Positions 1 to 8,232 of a stretch of DNA of 64,000 nt are shown in pieces. Numbering within the stretch: position 1 is the first letter of the stretch; each line of letters begins with the position of its first letter. Below the pieces are notes generated by a model. It was given only the letters and a program-made list of their open reading frames with translations. It had not been told where the DNA came from and made no database searches. The position numbers and the translations under genes are program-made. The DNA lies in assembly GCF_001715975.1 (NCBI RefSeq), contig NZ_MARB01000004.1, forward strand, positions 124,001-188,000, given 5' to 3'. Origin of the DNA: Candidatus Thiodiazotropha endolucinida (GTDB lineage: Bacteria > Pseudomonadota > Gammaproteobacteria > Chromatiales > Chromatiaceae).

Positions 1-285
1 TCTACTGACGGCCTGATTATGGCCTCTCAGTTACCACAGTCCCTGGATGAAGACCGTGTAGGCGCCATGAGCGCGGCCATGCTTTCGCTTGGTGATCGCA
101 CAGCTCAGGAGTTGGCGCGTGGTGAATTGGAGCAGGTCTTGGTTAAGGGTGGCGATGGCTATGTTTTGATGGCCCATGCGGGCCCCGAGGCCGTGGTTAC
201 GGTGCTGGCAAAAACCAATGCAAAATTGGGCTTGATCTTTCTCGATGTCAAACGTGCTGCCGAGAGCATTGAAAAATTAATCTGA
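1..285 (+). CDS. Roadblock/LC7 domain protein, 5' truncated by window edge
   Basis: The reading frame is open from base 1, so the gene starts upstream of the window; an in-frame ATG at 19 is probably internal. The visible C-terminal part ends in a pattern typical of the Roadblock/LC7 fold: a hydrophobic stretch giving VLVKGGDGYVLM, then an Ala/Val-rich helix, a short strand (LGLIFLDV) and a final amphipathic helix (RAAESIEKLI). Bacterial members are small dimeric proteins that work with GTPases or as regulatory modules. The next gene on the same strand encodes a CZB sensor domain, which hints at a signalling role, but the partner is not visible. Family assignment is from pattern recognition; the function is open. 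Confidence 0.75.
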   Translation, partial: STDGLIMASQLPQSLDEDRVGAMSAAMLSLGDRTAQELARGELEQVLVKGGDGYVLMAHAGPEAVVTVLAKTNAKLGLIFLDVKRAAESIEKLI

Positions 286-402
286 CCTGCGGGCAATGTA
301 CAGGATTCCACCATAATTGCTGGAAAGTGTAGCCCCTCAAAAAAGTTAACACGGACGGGGAAACGACTATCCATCGTTAGATATCAACAGGGAATAGCGA
401 TC

Positions 403-762
403 ATGAGTGAAAGCGCTTTCTTTCTTAGACGCATGAACGATCATATCCAGTATTTGGGTAAATTAAAGGCGACCTTGGAAGACAAGGGAGACTTCCAGGG
501 GAGTGATCATCATTCATGCAAACTCGGACAATGGCTCGATAGTGACGGCCCGGCACAATCTTCAGCTATCAGCGGAGAAGCCCGTCGTATTTTCGACTCC
601 ATCCTTGAACCACATGAACAATTTCACCAAGCAAGCCAACACGCCCTGGACTGCAAGAAGATCGGTGACAAGAGCGGTATGGAGGAGGCAATGACAGAGA
701 TGTTCAAGCTATCCGCCAGACTTGTGGACATATTGATGAAACTCGACACAATGAGCCACTGA
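403..762 (+). CDS. CZB (chemoreceptor zinc-binding) domain protein
   Basis: This stand-alone CZB domain has 119 residues. The motif is complete: His14, then Cys39-x-Leu-Gly-x-Trp44, then His71-x3-His75, which together would bind one zinc ion. In other bacteria the CZB domain sits at the C-terminus of chemoreceptors or diguanylate cyclases and senses zinc or oxidants such as HOCl; here it forms nearly the whole protein, so any output must go through a partner. The ATG at 403 is preceded by AGGGAA at a suitable distance. It lies 117 bp after the roadblock gene on the same strand and is convergent with sdhE. No membrane segment is seen, so it should be cytoplasmic. Confidence 0.85.
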   Translation: MSESAFFLRRMNDHIQYLGKLKATLEDKGDFQGSDHHSCKLGQWLDSDGPAQSSAISGEARRIFDSILEPHEQFHQASQHALDCKKIGDKSGMEEAMTEMFKLSARLVDILMKLDTMSH

Positions 763-790
763 TCCGCCGGTCTCTCTGTGGCGCCGATCA

Positions 791-813
791 GATTAGTGTT
801 AACAGGCGCTAGT
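791..813 (-). repeat. Copy of dispersed GTTAAC-centred element at sdhE 3' end
   Basis: The minus strand reads ACTAGCGCCTGTTAACACTA, a close match to the left part of the element best preserved at 63091-63125. The sdhE stop codon TAA is part of its GTTAAC core, so the element supplies the end of that gene. Confidence 0.6.
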
Positions 814-1062
814 CTCCCTGATAGCGGCAATCAGCTCACTGAACTCTTCATCATCAGGTGGTTCGCCACCGACACACCAGGCGTGGATGACAGGATCGGG
901 AAAACCCAATAGCTGTATGAAGAGCCGCTGCAATCGTGGCGAGAGCTCGGAGTAATGCTGTTCCAGAAAGGCTTCCAACAGTACATCCAACTCAAGCATG
1001 CCCCGACGGCACTGCCAGCGTAGTCGGTCTATGTTCGACAGGTCACTATCCTGAATATTCAT
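799..1062 (-). CDS. sdhE: Succinate dehydrogenase assembly factor SdhE (SDHAF2 family)
   Basis: This small protein of 87 residues helps attach FAD covalently to SdhA. The family signature RGxxE is present as Arg20-Gly-Met-Leu-Glu24, followed by the all-helical pattern of the family. The ATG at 1062 is chosen because GGTGA lies just upstream; a TTG further out at 1074 has no better support. It is the last gene of the sdhCDAB-sdhE transcript, 24 bp after sdhB, and this context supports its role. Its C-terminal codons and stop lie inside a copy of a dispersed repeat, so the natural C-terminus may have been altered. Confidence 0.92.
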   Translation of the reverse strand: MNIQDSDLSNIDRLRWQCRRGMLELDVLLEAFLEQHYSELSPRLQRLFIQLLGFPDPVIHAWCVGGEPPDDEEFSELIAAIRETSAC

Positions 1063-1086
1063 GCTATTCACCAATCGAATGCAGAT

Positions 1087-1779
1087 TCAGATGGCATCCT
1101 TCAACATGATGGCCTTGATATGACCAATAGCCTTGGTGGGATTCAGTTCTTTCGGACATGCCTCCACACAGTTCATGATGGTATGGCAGCGAAACAGCTT
1201 ATAGGGTCCCTCAAGCTTGTCGAGTCGCTCCTCTTTAGCCTGGTCACGACTATCGGCCAGAAAACGGCATGCGCTCAATAATGCTTGTGGCCCAAGGAAT
1301 TTGTCAGGGTTCCACCAGAAAGAAGGACAGGATGTGGAACAACAACCGCACATGATGCACTCGTAGAGACCATCGAGTTGATTTCTCTCTTCCGGAGACT
1401 GGAGGATCTCCCGTTCAGGCAAAGGATCCTTGCGAATCAGCCAGGGATCGACCTGCTTGTATTGGGCATAGAACTGACTCATGTCCACCACCAGATCACG
1501 AATCACAGGACGACCGGGAAAGGGCCTGACAACCACCGGTTCCTTCAGTTCCGTCAATGGTGCAATGCAGGCAAGTTTGTTGCTGCCGTTGACATTCACG
1601 CCATCAGAACCGCAAACACCCTCGCCACAAGAGTGCCTGAAGGTAAAGGACTCATCCTGTGACTGGATCGCCAACAAGGCATCACGCAACATCATTCCCT
1701 GACGTTGCTCAACCTCGAAATCCTGCATATACGGTTCTTTGTCGGTTTCAGGATTATATCGGTAGACACTGAATTTCAT
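1087..1779 (-). CDS. sdhB: Succinate dehydrogenase iron-sulfur subunit
   Basis: SdhB carries electrons from the flavin of SdhA to the membrane quinone site through three Fe-S clusters. The 230-residue protein shows the 2Fe-2S ligands Cys51, Cys56 and Cys71, with Asp59 in the position where E. coli SdhB also has Asp. The cluster motif Cys141-x2-Cys144-x2-Cys147-x3-Cys151 and a later CHTIMNCVEACP motif bind the 4Fe-4S and 3Fe-4S clusters. The start is the ATG at 1779 with an AGGA site upstream; an upstream in-frame extension would run into the inverted repeat and is rejected. It lies downstream of sdhA, separated by an unusual 143-bp gap holding that repeat. Confidence 0.97.
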   Translation of the reverse strand: MKFSVYRYNPETDKEPYMQDFEVEQRQGMMLRDALLAIQSQDESFTFRHSCGEGVCGSDGVNVNGSNKLACIAPLTELKEPVVVRPFPGRPVIRDLVVDMSQFYAQYKQVDPWLIRKDPLPEREILQSPEERNQLDGLYECIMCGCCSTSCPSFWWNPDKFLGPQALLSACRFLADSRDQAKEERLDKLEGPYKLFRCHTIMNCVEACPKELNPTKAIGHIKAIMLKDAI

Positions 1780-1798
1780 TACAAATCCTCGTTGCTTC

Positions 1799-1921
1799 GA
1801 GTTTTTAGTTTTGAGTGATAAGTTTTGAGTTGTGGTATTCGCTAAGCTGATGACTTTGTCGATACTGTCCGCACCCGAGCACCACATCAACTCAAAGCTA
1901 AAAACTCATAACTCAAAACTC
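1799..1921. repeat. Imperfect inverted repeat between sdhA and sdhB
   Basis: Arms of 34 bp lie at 1799-1832 and 1888-1921; the right arm, reverse complemented, matches the left at 28 of 34 positions by hand count. The 55-bp centre continues the pairing through TGGT/ACCA after a small bulge. Each arm is built from repeats of a GAGTTTTGAGT-like unit. The element ends 1 bp from the sdhA stop codon, so the sdh mRNA would carry a long hairpin between sdhA and sdhB. Confidence 0.8.
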
Positions 1922-1922
1922 T

Positions 1923-3683
1923 TCAGTAAACTCTTTCTTTCGGCGGAAAACTCTCAACGGTCAAAGGCTGAGCCCGAACACCTTTGTAATCGAGCCTGTC
2001 ATTCTCCTTCCAGTAGAGAGTGTGTTTCATCCAATCCACATCATCGCGTTTCGGATAATCGGGACGCGAATGGGCGCCACGACTCTCCTTGCGGTGCAAA
2101 GCGGATACAGCGATCGACAGTCCCACATCGATCAGGTTCTCCAGCTCCAAGGCCTCGGTACGATTGGTGTTGAAGGTGGAGGAGTGGTCCGTCAATCGGA
2201 CTTCACTCAATTTTTCCCGTAACCGTTTCACCTTTTCGACACCGTCCGCCATCATATCCTCGACGCGGAATACACCGGCATGATCCTCCATGGTCTTGCG
2301 AAACTCGTTGCGCAATTGACTTACCGTGATACCGTCACCCTTGGCATCCCAACGCTGCAACCGCGACACAGCCTTCTCCACACTCGCCTCGTCAAGTGGC
2401 CGATGGGCAGTATTGTCTTTCACATACTCGATGATGTTGTGCCCCGCCAGGCGCCCGAATACCAGGATATCGAGCAGGGAATTGCCACCAAGCCGATTGG
2501 CGCCGTGCACCGATGCACAAGCACACTCGCCGGCCGCATACAATCCAGGCAGATGGTCACCATCGTCATCAGCAGTGGGCATCACCCGACCGAAGCGGTC
2601 GGTGGGGATACCGCCCATCACGTAGTGGGCAGTTGGAAATACCGGTATCGGATCTTTAACCGGGTCGACACCGGCAAAGATCTTGGAACTCTCACGGATA
2701 CCCGGCAAGCGTTTGGCGATGACTTCCTCGCCCAGATGGTTGACCTTAAGCAATACATGATCTGCTTCCGGACCGACACCATTGCCTTCACGCACTTCCG
2801 TTACGATGGATCGTGCCACCACATCGCGACTGGCGAGATCTTTTGCGTTGGGGGCATACTTTTCCATGAAACGATCACCATCTTTATTGATGAGATAACC
2901 GCCCTCACCTCTCACACCCTCGGTGATCAACATGCCCTTACCGGCGATGCCGGTGGGATGAAACTGGAAAAATTCCATGTCCATCAAAGGCAGGCCGGCC
3001 CGTAACGCCATCGCCATGCCATCACCCGTGTTGATATGTGCATTACTGGTGGTCCTGAAGACTTGCCCACAACCCCCTGTTGCCAGCAGTGCGGTCTTGG
3101 ACTCGATCAACAATGGCTCTCCGGTTGCGATGTTCAACACCAAGGCGCCCAACACATATCCCTCATCATCCCTGATCAGGTCAACTGCAAAATACTCGTC
3201 ATAGAAATGGGTCTTGGCGCGGATATTCTGCTGATACAGCGTGTGTAAGATCGCGTGGCCGGTTCGGTCGGCAGCGGCGCAGGTTCGTGCAGCCTGTTCA
3301 CCACCGAAGTTCTGACTCTGGCCGCCAAATGCACGCTGATAGATCTTGCCGTTGGTCAGGCGTGAGAACGGCACGCCATTGTGCTCCAGTTCATAAACCG
3401 TGGGAATCGCCTCACGGCACATATACTCAATAGCATCCTGATCACCGAGATAGTCCGATCCTTTCACGGTATCGAACATGTGCCAGTGCCAGTTATCCGG
3501 CAAGACATTGGCCAAGGCGGCATTCACCCCGCCTTGTGCCGCGACAGTATGGGAGCGTGTGGGAAATACCTTGGAGACTACCGCAACCTTGAGGTTTGCA
3601 TTGGCAAGTTGCAGGGCCGCATTCAAACCCGCACCGCCGGCTCCCATGATTAGTGTATCGAATCGTTGCTTTTCCAGTGCCAT
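1923..3683 (-). CDS. sdhA: Succinate dehydrogenase flavoprotein subunit
   Basis: SdhA oxidises succinate to fumarate on the cytoplasmic face of the membrane complex. The 586-residue protein begins with a Rossmann motif (MGAGGAG, residues 13-19). His45 in RSHTVAAQGG is the residue that binds FAD covalently, at the same position as in E. coli. The QFHPTGI and RGEGG active-site segments are also present. The start is the ATG at 3683, the first Met that fits the family N-terminus; a longer frame upstream would overlap the region between sdhD and sdhA. The gene follows sdhD by 19 bp in the order C-D-A-B-E. Length and motifs are those of a complete, functional enzyme. Confidence 0.97.
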   Translation of the reverse strand: MALEKQRFDTLIMGAGGAGLNAALQLANANLKVAVVSKVFPTRSHTVAAQGGVNAALANVLPDNWHWHMFDTVKGSDYLGDQDAIEYMCREAIPTVYELEHNGVPFSRLTNGKIYQRAFGGQSQNFGGEQAARTCAAADRTGHAILHTLYQQNIRAKTHFYDEYFAVDLIRDDEGYVLGALVLNIATGEPLLIESKTALLATGGCGQVFRTTSNAHINTGDGMAMALRAGLPLMDMEFFQFHPTGIAGKGMLITEGVRGEGGYLINKDGDRFMEKYAPNAKDLASRDVVARSIVTEVREGNGVGPEADHVLLKVNHLGEEVIAKRLPGIRESSKIFAGVDPVKDPIPVFPTAHYVMGGIPTDRFGRVMPTADDDGDHLPGLYAAGECACASVHGANRLGGNSLLDILVFGRLAGHNIIEYVKDNTAHRPLDEASVEKAVSRLQRWDAKGDGITVSQLRNEFRKTMEDHAGVFRVEDMMADGVEKVKRLREKLSEVRLTDHSSTFNTNRTEALELENLIDVGLSIAVSALHRKESRGAHSRPDYPKRDDVDWMKHTLYWKENDRLDYKGVRAQPLTVESFPPKERVY

Positions 3684-3702
3684 CTTATAGTTAACCTTTG
3701 TC

Positions 3703-4044
3703 TCAGGCGGCAGTCGCCGTAAAGATAATTTGCAGAACCCATATCGCACAGCCGGCCAGGACAAAACCAACCAGCGTCAGTACTGTCACTCTGATTGCTG
3801 TAGGGTGGATATAGTCGATCAATACATCACGGAAACCGACCCAGGCATGCAGCAACAGGGAGGTGAAAAAAAGCAGGATCCCCAGTCCAACCAAGGGTTG
3901 CGCAATCCATCCCTGCCATGCGTGATAATCCTGCGGCGGATTGGCGATCATGTGCTGCAATACATAGATGATGAACAGCAACAGATAGATTGCTGTTGCA
4001 CGCTGAAGAAACCAGGCCCTCAGGCCAGTCGCATGACGACTCAT
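3703..4044 (-). CDS. sdhD: Succinate dehydrogenase membrane anchor subunit
   Basis: This is a 113-residue membrane protein with three hydrophobic segments (roughly residues 18-35, 50-70 and 85-108), the expected topology for SdhD. It has the N-terminal QRATA segment and the motif HAWVGFRDVLIDY at the end of the second helix, typical of the anchor that forms part of the quinone and haem site with SdhC. The ATG at 4044 overlaps the sdhC stop in an ATGA, so the two anchors are translationally coupled. An upstream in-frame extension within sdhC is rejected. Confidence 0.93.
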   Translation of the reverse strand: MSRHATGLRAWFLQRATAIYLLLFIIYVLQHMIANPPQDYHAWQGWIAQPLVGLGILLFFTSLLLHAWVGFRDVLIDYIHPTAIRVTVLTLVGFVLAGCAIWVLQIIFTATAA

Positions 4045-4421
4045 GACAGACCTCCCATTAGAATCAGCGCCAACACGGGTGCAGCCAGTGTCACCGCCCA
4101 TGCGGTTTGACGAAACAGCGGTTTTTCAACGCCGATATCGATGTCGATCAGCAGATAGCGGATACCGGCAAGAAAATGATGCATCAGCCCCCATAGGAAG
4201 AGAAACAGAATCAATTTCACAAAACCACTGGCGAATAGCCCTTTGGCATCGACAAACCCTTCGGGTCCGCTGAGCGAAAGATCAAGGAGATAGATAAGAA
4301 GGGGGATCGCCAGCACCATCACCACGCCGGTAACGCGATGAATGATCGACATGATACCGGCCATGGGTAATCGTATCTTAAAAAGATTGAGAAAGACCGG
4401 TCTCGGATTCGTCTCTTGCAT
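4041..4421 (-). CDS. sdhC: Succinate dehydrogenase cytochrome b556 subunit
   Basis: The first gene of the sdh operon encodes a 126-residue membrane anchor with three transmembrane helices. The family signature SxxHRxTG is present at Ser25-Gly32. His82, in the HxxxGIR motif at 82-88, fits the axial haem b ligand of E. coli SdhC. The start is the ATG at 4421, preceded by GGAAAAGAG; an upstream TTG at 4436 is less likely. The 123-bp region between this gene and maeB should hold the operon promoter. Confidence 0.93.
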   Translation of the reverse strand: MQETNPRPVFLNLFKIRLPMAGIMSIIHRVTGVVMVLAIPLLIYLLDLSLSGPEGFVDAKGLFASGFVKLILFLFLWGLMHHFLAGIRYLLIDIDIGVEKPLFRQTAWAVTLAAPVLALILMGGLS

Positions 4422-4544
4422 GTTTCTCTTTTCCAATACTGTTCATGTTAAATGAGATCAGAGTCGAACTGCATAGGGCTCTGAAGATAACCTGCACTGC
4501 AATGTGATTGTACCAATTCACTCAAGATAATATCGCATTACGAT

Positions 4545-6824
4545 TCAGTCCTTGTGCATCATACAACTGGCGCGTACGGAAGCGAGTGCAGTCATGTTCA
4601 ATAAACCGCGTACGCTGATACTGGGTGTGACCACATGGGCCGATTTCGCACAGCCTACCAGAATCGGCCCGATAGCGATCCCATCACCGAGCACTTTCAA
4701 CATGTTGAATGCCACATTGGCTGCATCCTGATTAGGCATGATCAGCAGATTCGCCCGGTCCCTGAGCCGTGATTTCGGGAAGCGAGCAGAACGTAACTGT
4801 TCAGACAATGCCAGATCGGCATGCATCTCACCCTCGATTTCCAGATCGGGCATGCTTTTGCGAACCATTGCCAATGCTTCACGCATCTTAACCGCTGAAG
4901 GCGAATCGTGACTACCGAAGTTTGAGTGGGAAACCAACGCAACCTTGGGCTCGATACCGAACCACAATACCTCTTCAACACAGAGCGAGACGATTTCGGC
5001 AATATCCTCTGCCGAGGGATCCTCCTGTACATAGGCATCCGCCATGAACAGCGTACCGGACTGTAATACAAGGGCATTCATGGAGGTGAGTTTATTGATG
5101 CCGTTTTCGGTGCCGATAATCTCACGCACATGGTCGATATGGGTCCAATACCGGCCTACCGTGCCGCAAATCATGGCATCGGCATCGCCTGATGCCACCA
5201 CCACGGACGCCAGTACGGTATAGTTTTGCCGTAGTATATTGCGCGCCTCCTTGGGTGAATAACCCCGTCGCTGAACCTGATCAAACAAGGTCTCGGCATA
5301 ACTTTCGAAGCGGGGGTTGTCAAATGGGTCGAGAAGTTCGAAATCGGTTCCTTCCCGCATCCTCAAGCCAAGGGAGGCGATACGTTTATTGATGATCTCA
5401 CGCCGGCCAATCAGGACAGGTACGGCAATTCCCTGATCAACCGCCTGTTGAGCCACCTCAAGGATACGCTCCTCCTCACCTTCGGCATAAACCACCCGCC
5501 GCAACTCATCACGTGCCCGCTCAAACACCGGACGCATGGTGATGCTGGTTCGAAAGACCCTCTGCTGCAAGCGGTTACGATAGGTATCCAGGTCGGCTAT
5601 CGGTCGTTGCGCAACCCCTGACTCCATTGCCGCAACCGCAACAGCATAGGGGACGTTTTCCATCAAACGCGGATCAAACGGTTTCGGAATCAGATACTCC
5701 GGACCAAACTGTAATTGTTGGCCGCCATAGGCGGAACGCACCACATCGGAGGACTCCACGTGAGCCATCTCGGCAATCGCGCGTACACAGGCCAATTTCA
5801 TATCACGATTGATCTCGCTCGCCCCCACGTCGAGGGCTCCGCGAAACAGGAATGGAAAACAGAGAACATTATTGACCTGGTTGGGATAGTCAGTACGGCC
5901 AGTCGCCAGGATCGCATCCGGCCGGACTGCCTTCGCCTCTTCAGGCATTACCTCCGGGGTCGGATTTGCCAGCGCCAGGATGAGAGGATCGGCCGCCATC
6001 TTCGGTAGCCATTCCGCTTTCAGCACACCGGCTGCGGATAGCCCCAAAAAAATATCGGCCCCTTCCAGGGCCTGTTCCAAGGTACGATGGGGGGTATCGG
6101 CGACATAGGCGCTCTTGTAGGGATCCATATCACCGGTCCTGCCTTTATAGACCACACCGGCGACATCGGTGACGATGATATGCTCCCTTTTCATCCCCAT
6201 GTCGATCAGCAATCCGAGGCATGCCAGCGCAGCTGCACCCGCACCTGCGGTCACCAGCCTGACCTCTTCGATTGCCTTACCCACCAGCTTGAGACCGTTT
6301 AGGATAGCGGCACAAACCACAATCGCAGTGCCATGTTGATCGTCATGGAACACCGGGATATTCATGCGCTCCTTGAGCGCCTTCTCAATAATGAAGCAAT
6401 CGGGTGCCTTGATATCTTCCAGATTGATGCCACCGAAGCTGGGTTCCAGCCGAGCCACCGTTTCTATAAAGAGTTGGGGATCCTGTTCATCGATTTCGAT
6501 ATCGAAGACATCGATATCGGCAAACTGCTTGAACAGTACCGCCTTGCCTTCCATCACCGGTTTGGAGGCTAGACTGCCGATAGAGCCGAGACCGAGAACC
6601 GCCGTACCATTACTGACCACAGCCACCAGATTGCCCCGGGCGGTATAGTCCGCCGCTTTATTGGGATCCGCTTCAATCTCTTCACAGGCGACGGCTACAC
6701 CAGGTGAATAGGCGAGCGCCAAATCTCTCTGGTTGGCCATCGGTTTGGTGGCCTTGATCTCAAGCTTGCCTGGTTTGGGAAAGCGATGATAGTCGAGCGC
6801 TGCCTGTCTCAACTCTTGAGGCAT
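4545..6824 (-). CDS. maeB: NADP-dependent malic enzyme fused to a phosphotransacetylase-like domain
   Basis: The enzyme converts malate plus NADP to pyruvate, CO2 and NADPH. At 759 residues it equals the length of E. coli MaeB. The malic domain (about 1-160) includes [10 protein letters not shown] and the segment [11 protein letters not shown]; the NAD(P)-binding domain (about 160-410) has [11 protein letters not shown]. The C-terminal third (about 430-759) is the phosphotransacetylase-like domain, thought in this family to be regulatory. The start ATG at 6824 fits the family N-terminus. The gene lies upstream of sdhC on the same strand but with its own spacer. With PntAB in the same window it points to active control of the NADPH supply. 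Confidence 0.96.
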   Translation of the reverse strand: MPQELRQAALDYHRFPKPGKLEIKATKPMANQRDLALAYSPGVAVACEEIEADPNKAADYTARGNLVAVVSNGTAVLGLGSIGSLASKPVMEGKAVLFKQFADIDVFDIEIDEQDPQLFIETVARLEPSFGGINLEDIKAPDCFIIEKALKERMNIPVFHDDQHGTAIVVCAAILNGLKLVGKAIEEVRLVTAGAGAAALACLGLLIDMGMKREHIIVTDVAGVVYKGRTGDMDPYKSAYVADTPHRTLEQALEGADIFLGLSAAGVLKAEWLPKMAADPLILALANPTPEVMPEEAKAVRPDAILATGRTDYPNQVNNVLCFPFLFRGALDVGASEINRDMKLACVRAIAEMAHVESSDVVRSAYGGQQLQFGPEYLIPKPFDPRLMENVPYAVAVAAMESGVAQRPIADLDTYRNRLQQRVFRTSITMRPVFERARDELRRVVYAEGEEERILEVAQQAVDQGIAVPVLIGRREIINKRIASLGLRMREGTDFELLDPFDNPRFESYAETLFDQVQRRGYSPKEARNILRQNYTVLASVVVASGDADAMICGTVGRYWTHIDHVREIIGTENGINKLTSMNALVLQSGTLFMADAYVQEDPSAEDIAEIVSLCVEEVLWFGIEPKVALVSHSNFGSHDSPSAVKMREALAMVRKSMPDLEIEGEMHADLALSEQLRSARFPKSRLRDRANLLIMPNQDAANVAFNMLKVLGDGIAIGPILVGCAKSAHVVTPSISVRGLLNMTALASVRASCMMHKD

Positions 6825-6886
6825 AAAGTGATTGTCCTCGATTCAGGTGGTCAGTGATTCAGTAGAGTGTAGCCGAGGGTTAAACA

Positions 6887-6925
6887 ATAGTTGAAACTAT
6901 AGTAAGTATTTACTGGATAAATACT
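6887..6925. promoter_or_regulatory. Two perfect dyads upstream of maeB
   Basis: Two symmetric sites lie side by side 63-101 bp before the maeB start: ATAGTT-GA-AACTAT at 6887-6900 and AGTATTTA-CTGGA-TAAATACT at 6905-6925. Both are perfect palindromes in an AT-rich stretch that continues with TTAATTTATTAA near 6945. They look like binding sites for dimeric regulators or part of the promoter; no known consensus is recognised. Confidence 0.4.
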
Positions 6926-7006
6926 AGACGGCGGTACTATTAATTTATTAACATTAAACCAGTAGTGAGATGGATTGTCCAGTTTTAATGGTGCAGGGGT
7001 AATTAC

Positions 7007-7900
7007 CTACCGCGTCTTTTTGTTATTGGTAACATCGCCCCAGGTGACATCCCAAGGGCTATTGAGCCAACGGCTGGCTGCAGCGGAAAGGCTCATATCC
7101 GCCGTATCCTCTTCAACGCCGCCAATCTCGATTACTTCTATCTCTTCAAGTTCTATATTCGGCTCCTCCACACTCACGACATCTTCCGACTTCATGACAA
7201 AACTGAGTTTATTCAGGGATACACCCTTCTCCAGCAGTTTGACATCCCTATCCAGATTGGCAACGACGCCATTTAACATCTGTTTCATACCATCGGGGTA
7301 GTTGGGATTTTCAAGCATTCCCTTCACATCTTCCTGCATCTCGAGAATCTTCTCCCTGGCCTTGGACCGTTGTTGGTTCTCCTGATTTTCCAAGCGCTGA
7401 AGTTGAGATTTTATGGTTGCCGGTGAGACGGGAACCGGTAATCCGGGTGTGGCAGCCCCGCGCTTGCGCAGCAATACCCTTAAAGAGACCGCGGTTTGTG
7501 CCGTGCGCTTGAATTCATCGAGCAGATCAAAGGGATTGATTTCGCTCCCGTCACTGGAAAGTGAGATAAATTCGATACCCTCATTATCGGAAAAATCGAG
7601 GCCGGAGTAGCGCAGAATCTTGTCCAACTGCCCCTTAACAATCAACTCAAGATTGTTGAAATACTCCTTAATCCTGCTGACCGGCAGGTTGCGCAGGTTG
7701 TCGCTCAGTGAGCTGTAAAGGTTGAGTGCATCCTCCGGTATATCCTTGGAATCGACACCAAGTACCAACACGGCATTGAGACTATCCTGCATATTCTCGA
7801 TCGCCTTGGTGATATCGACGATCTGTTTGAGAATTTGTCGCTTGCTTTCCAGAGAGGAGATATCGGCCTGTATGGCATCAGTATCGTGATCAGGTATCAT
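7007..7900 (-). CDS. Uncharacterised acidic, helix-rich protein
   Basis: This 297-residue protein is not recognised. It has no signal peptide or membrane segment. Most of it looks helical: residues 1-50 and about 165-230 have heptad-like patterns with many Gln, Glu, Lys and Arg, suggesting coiled coils. A Pro-rich joint (PGLPVPVSPATIK) sits near residue 153. Residues about 240-265 are very acidic (VEEPNIELEEIEVIEIGGVEE). The C-terminal 30 residues contain several Trp (RWLNSPWDVTWGDV), a possible docking tail. The start ATG at 7900 has a good site (GAGGTAA) upstream. It is 182 bp upstream of maeB and downstream of an SGNH hydrolase, with no obvious functional link. Confidence 0.8.
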   Translation of the reverse strand: MIPDHDTDAIQADISSLESKRQILKQIVDITKAIENMQDSLNAVLVLGVDSKDIPEDALNLYSSLSDNLRNLPVSRIKEYFNNLELIVKGQLDKILRYSGLDFSDNEGIEFISLSSDGSEINPFDLLDEFKRTAQTAVSLRVLLRKRGAATPGLPVPVSPATIKSQLQRLENQENQQRSKAREKILEMQEDVKGMLENPNYPDGMKQMLNGVVANLDRDVKLLEKGVSLNKLSFVMKSEDVVSVEEPNIELEEIEVIEIGGVEEDTADMSLSAAASRWLNSPWDVTWGDVTNNKKTR

Positions 7901-8232
7901 AATTTGTTGTTACCTCGGGGAGCCACTCAATCTATCCTTCTCCACCCGGGAGATGCTTACTCTATCGTGCCGACACTCTTTGCTCGATCAAGATCTTCCG
8001 CTCCATCGACACACACATTCAGGCATATCGGCACCTGCCAGACTTGCTTGAACAGTCCAGGGATTGGATTCCCAAACCCGGAGAGAGATTAATCTCCTCT
8101 CCGAATACTAGGGCCTGTTAACACTGATCAAGAGCGTGAAACGCGTGCTGTGTGTGAAATATTTTCGCTGCAAGCCATCAATCGAATGTTGTCAGCCTAT
8201 TGCCAAAATCGACAGCACCGGGAGGGAAGTTT
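7901..8232. other. Gene-free stretch with dyad and dispersed repeat
   Basis: This 332-bp gap should hold the promoter of the uncharacterised gene ending at 7007. It contains a near-perfect dyad at 8080-8102 (GGAGAGAGATT paired with AATCTCCTCTCC, one bulged base) without a T-tract on either side. A copy of the dispersed GTTAAC element lies at 8108-8130. No coding frame with convincing features was seen. Confidence 0.5.
8108..8130 (+). repeat. Copy of dispersed GTTAAC-centred element
   Basis: The plus strand reads CTAGGGCCTGTTAACACT followed by GATCA, matching the left half of the element at 63091-63125 almost base for base. It lies about 100 bp beyond the 3' end of the SGNH hydrolase gene. 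Confidence 0.65.
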
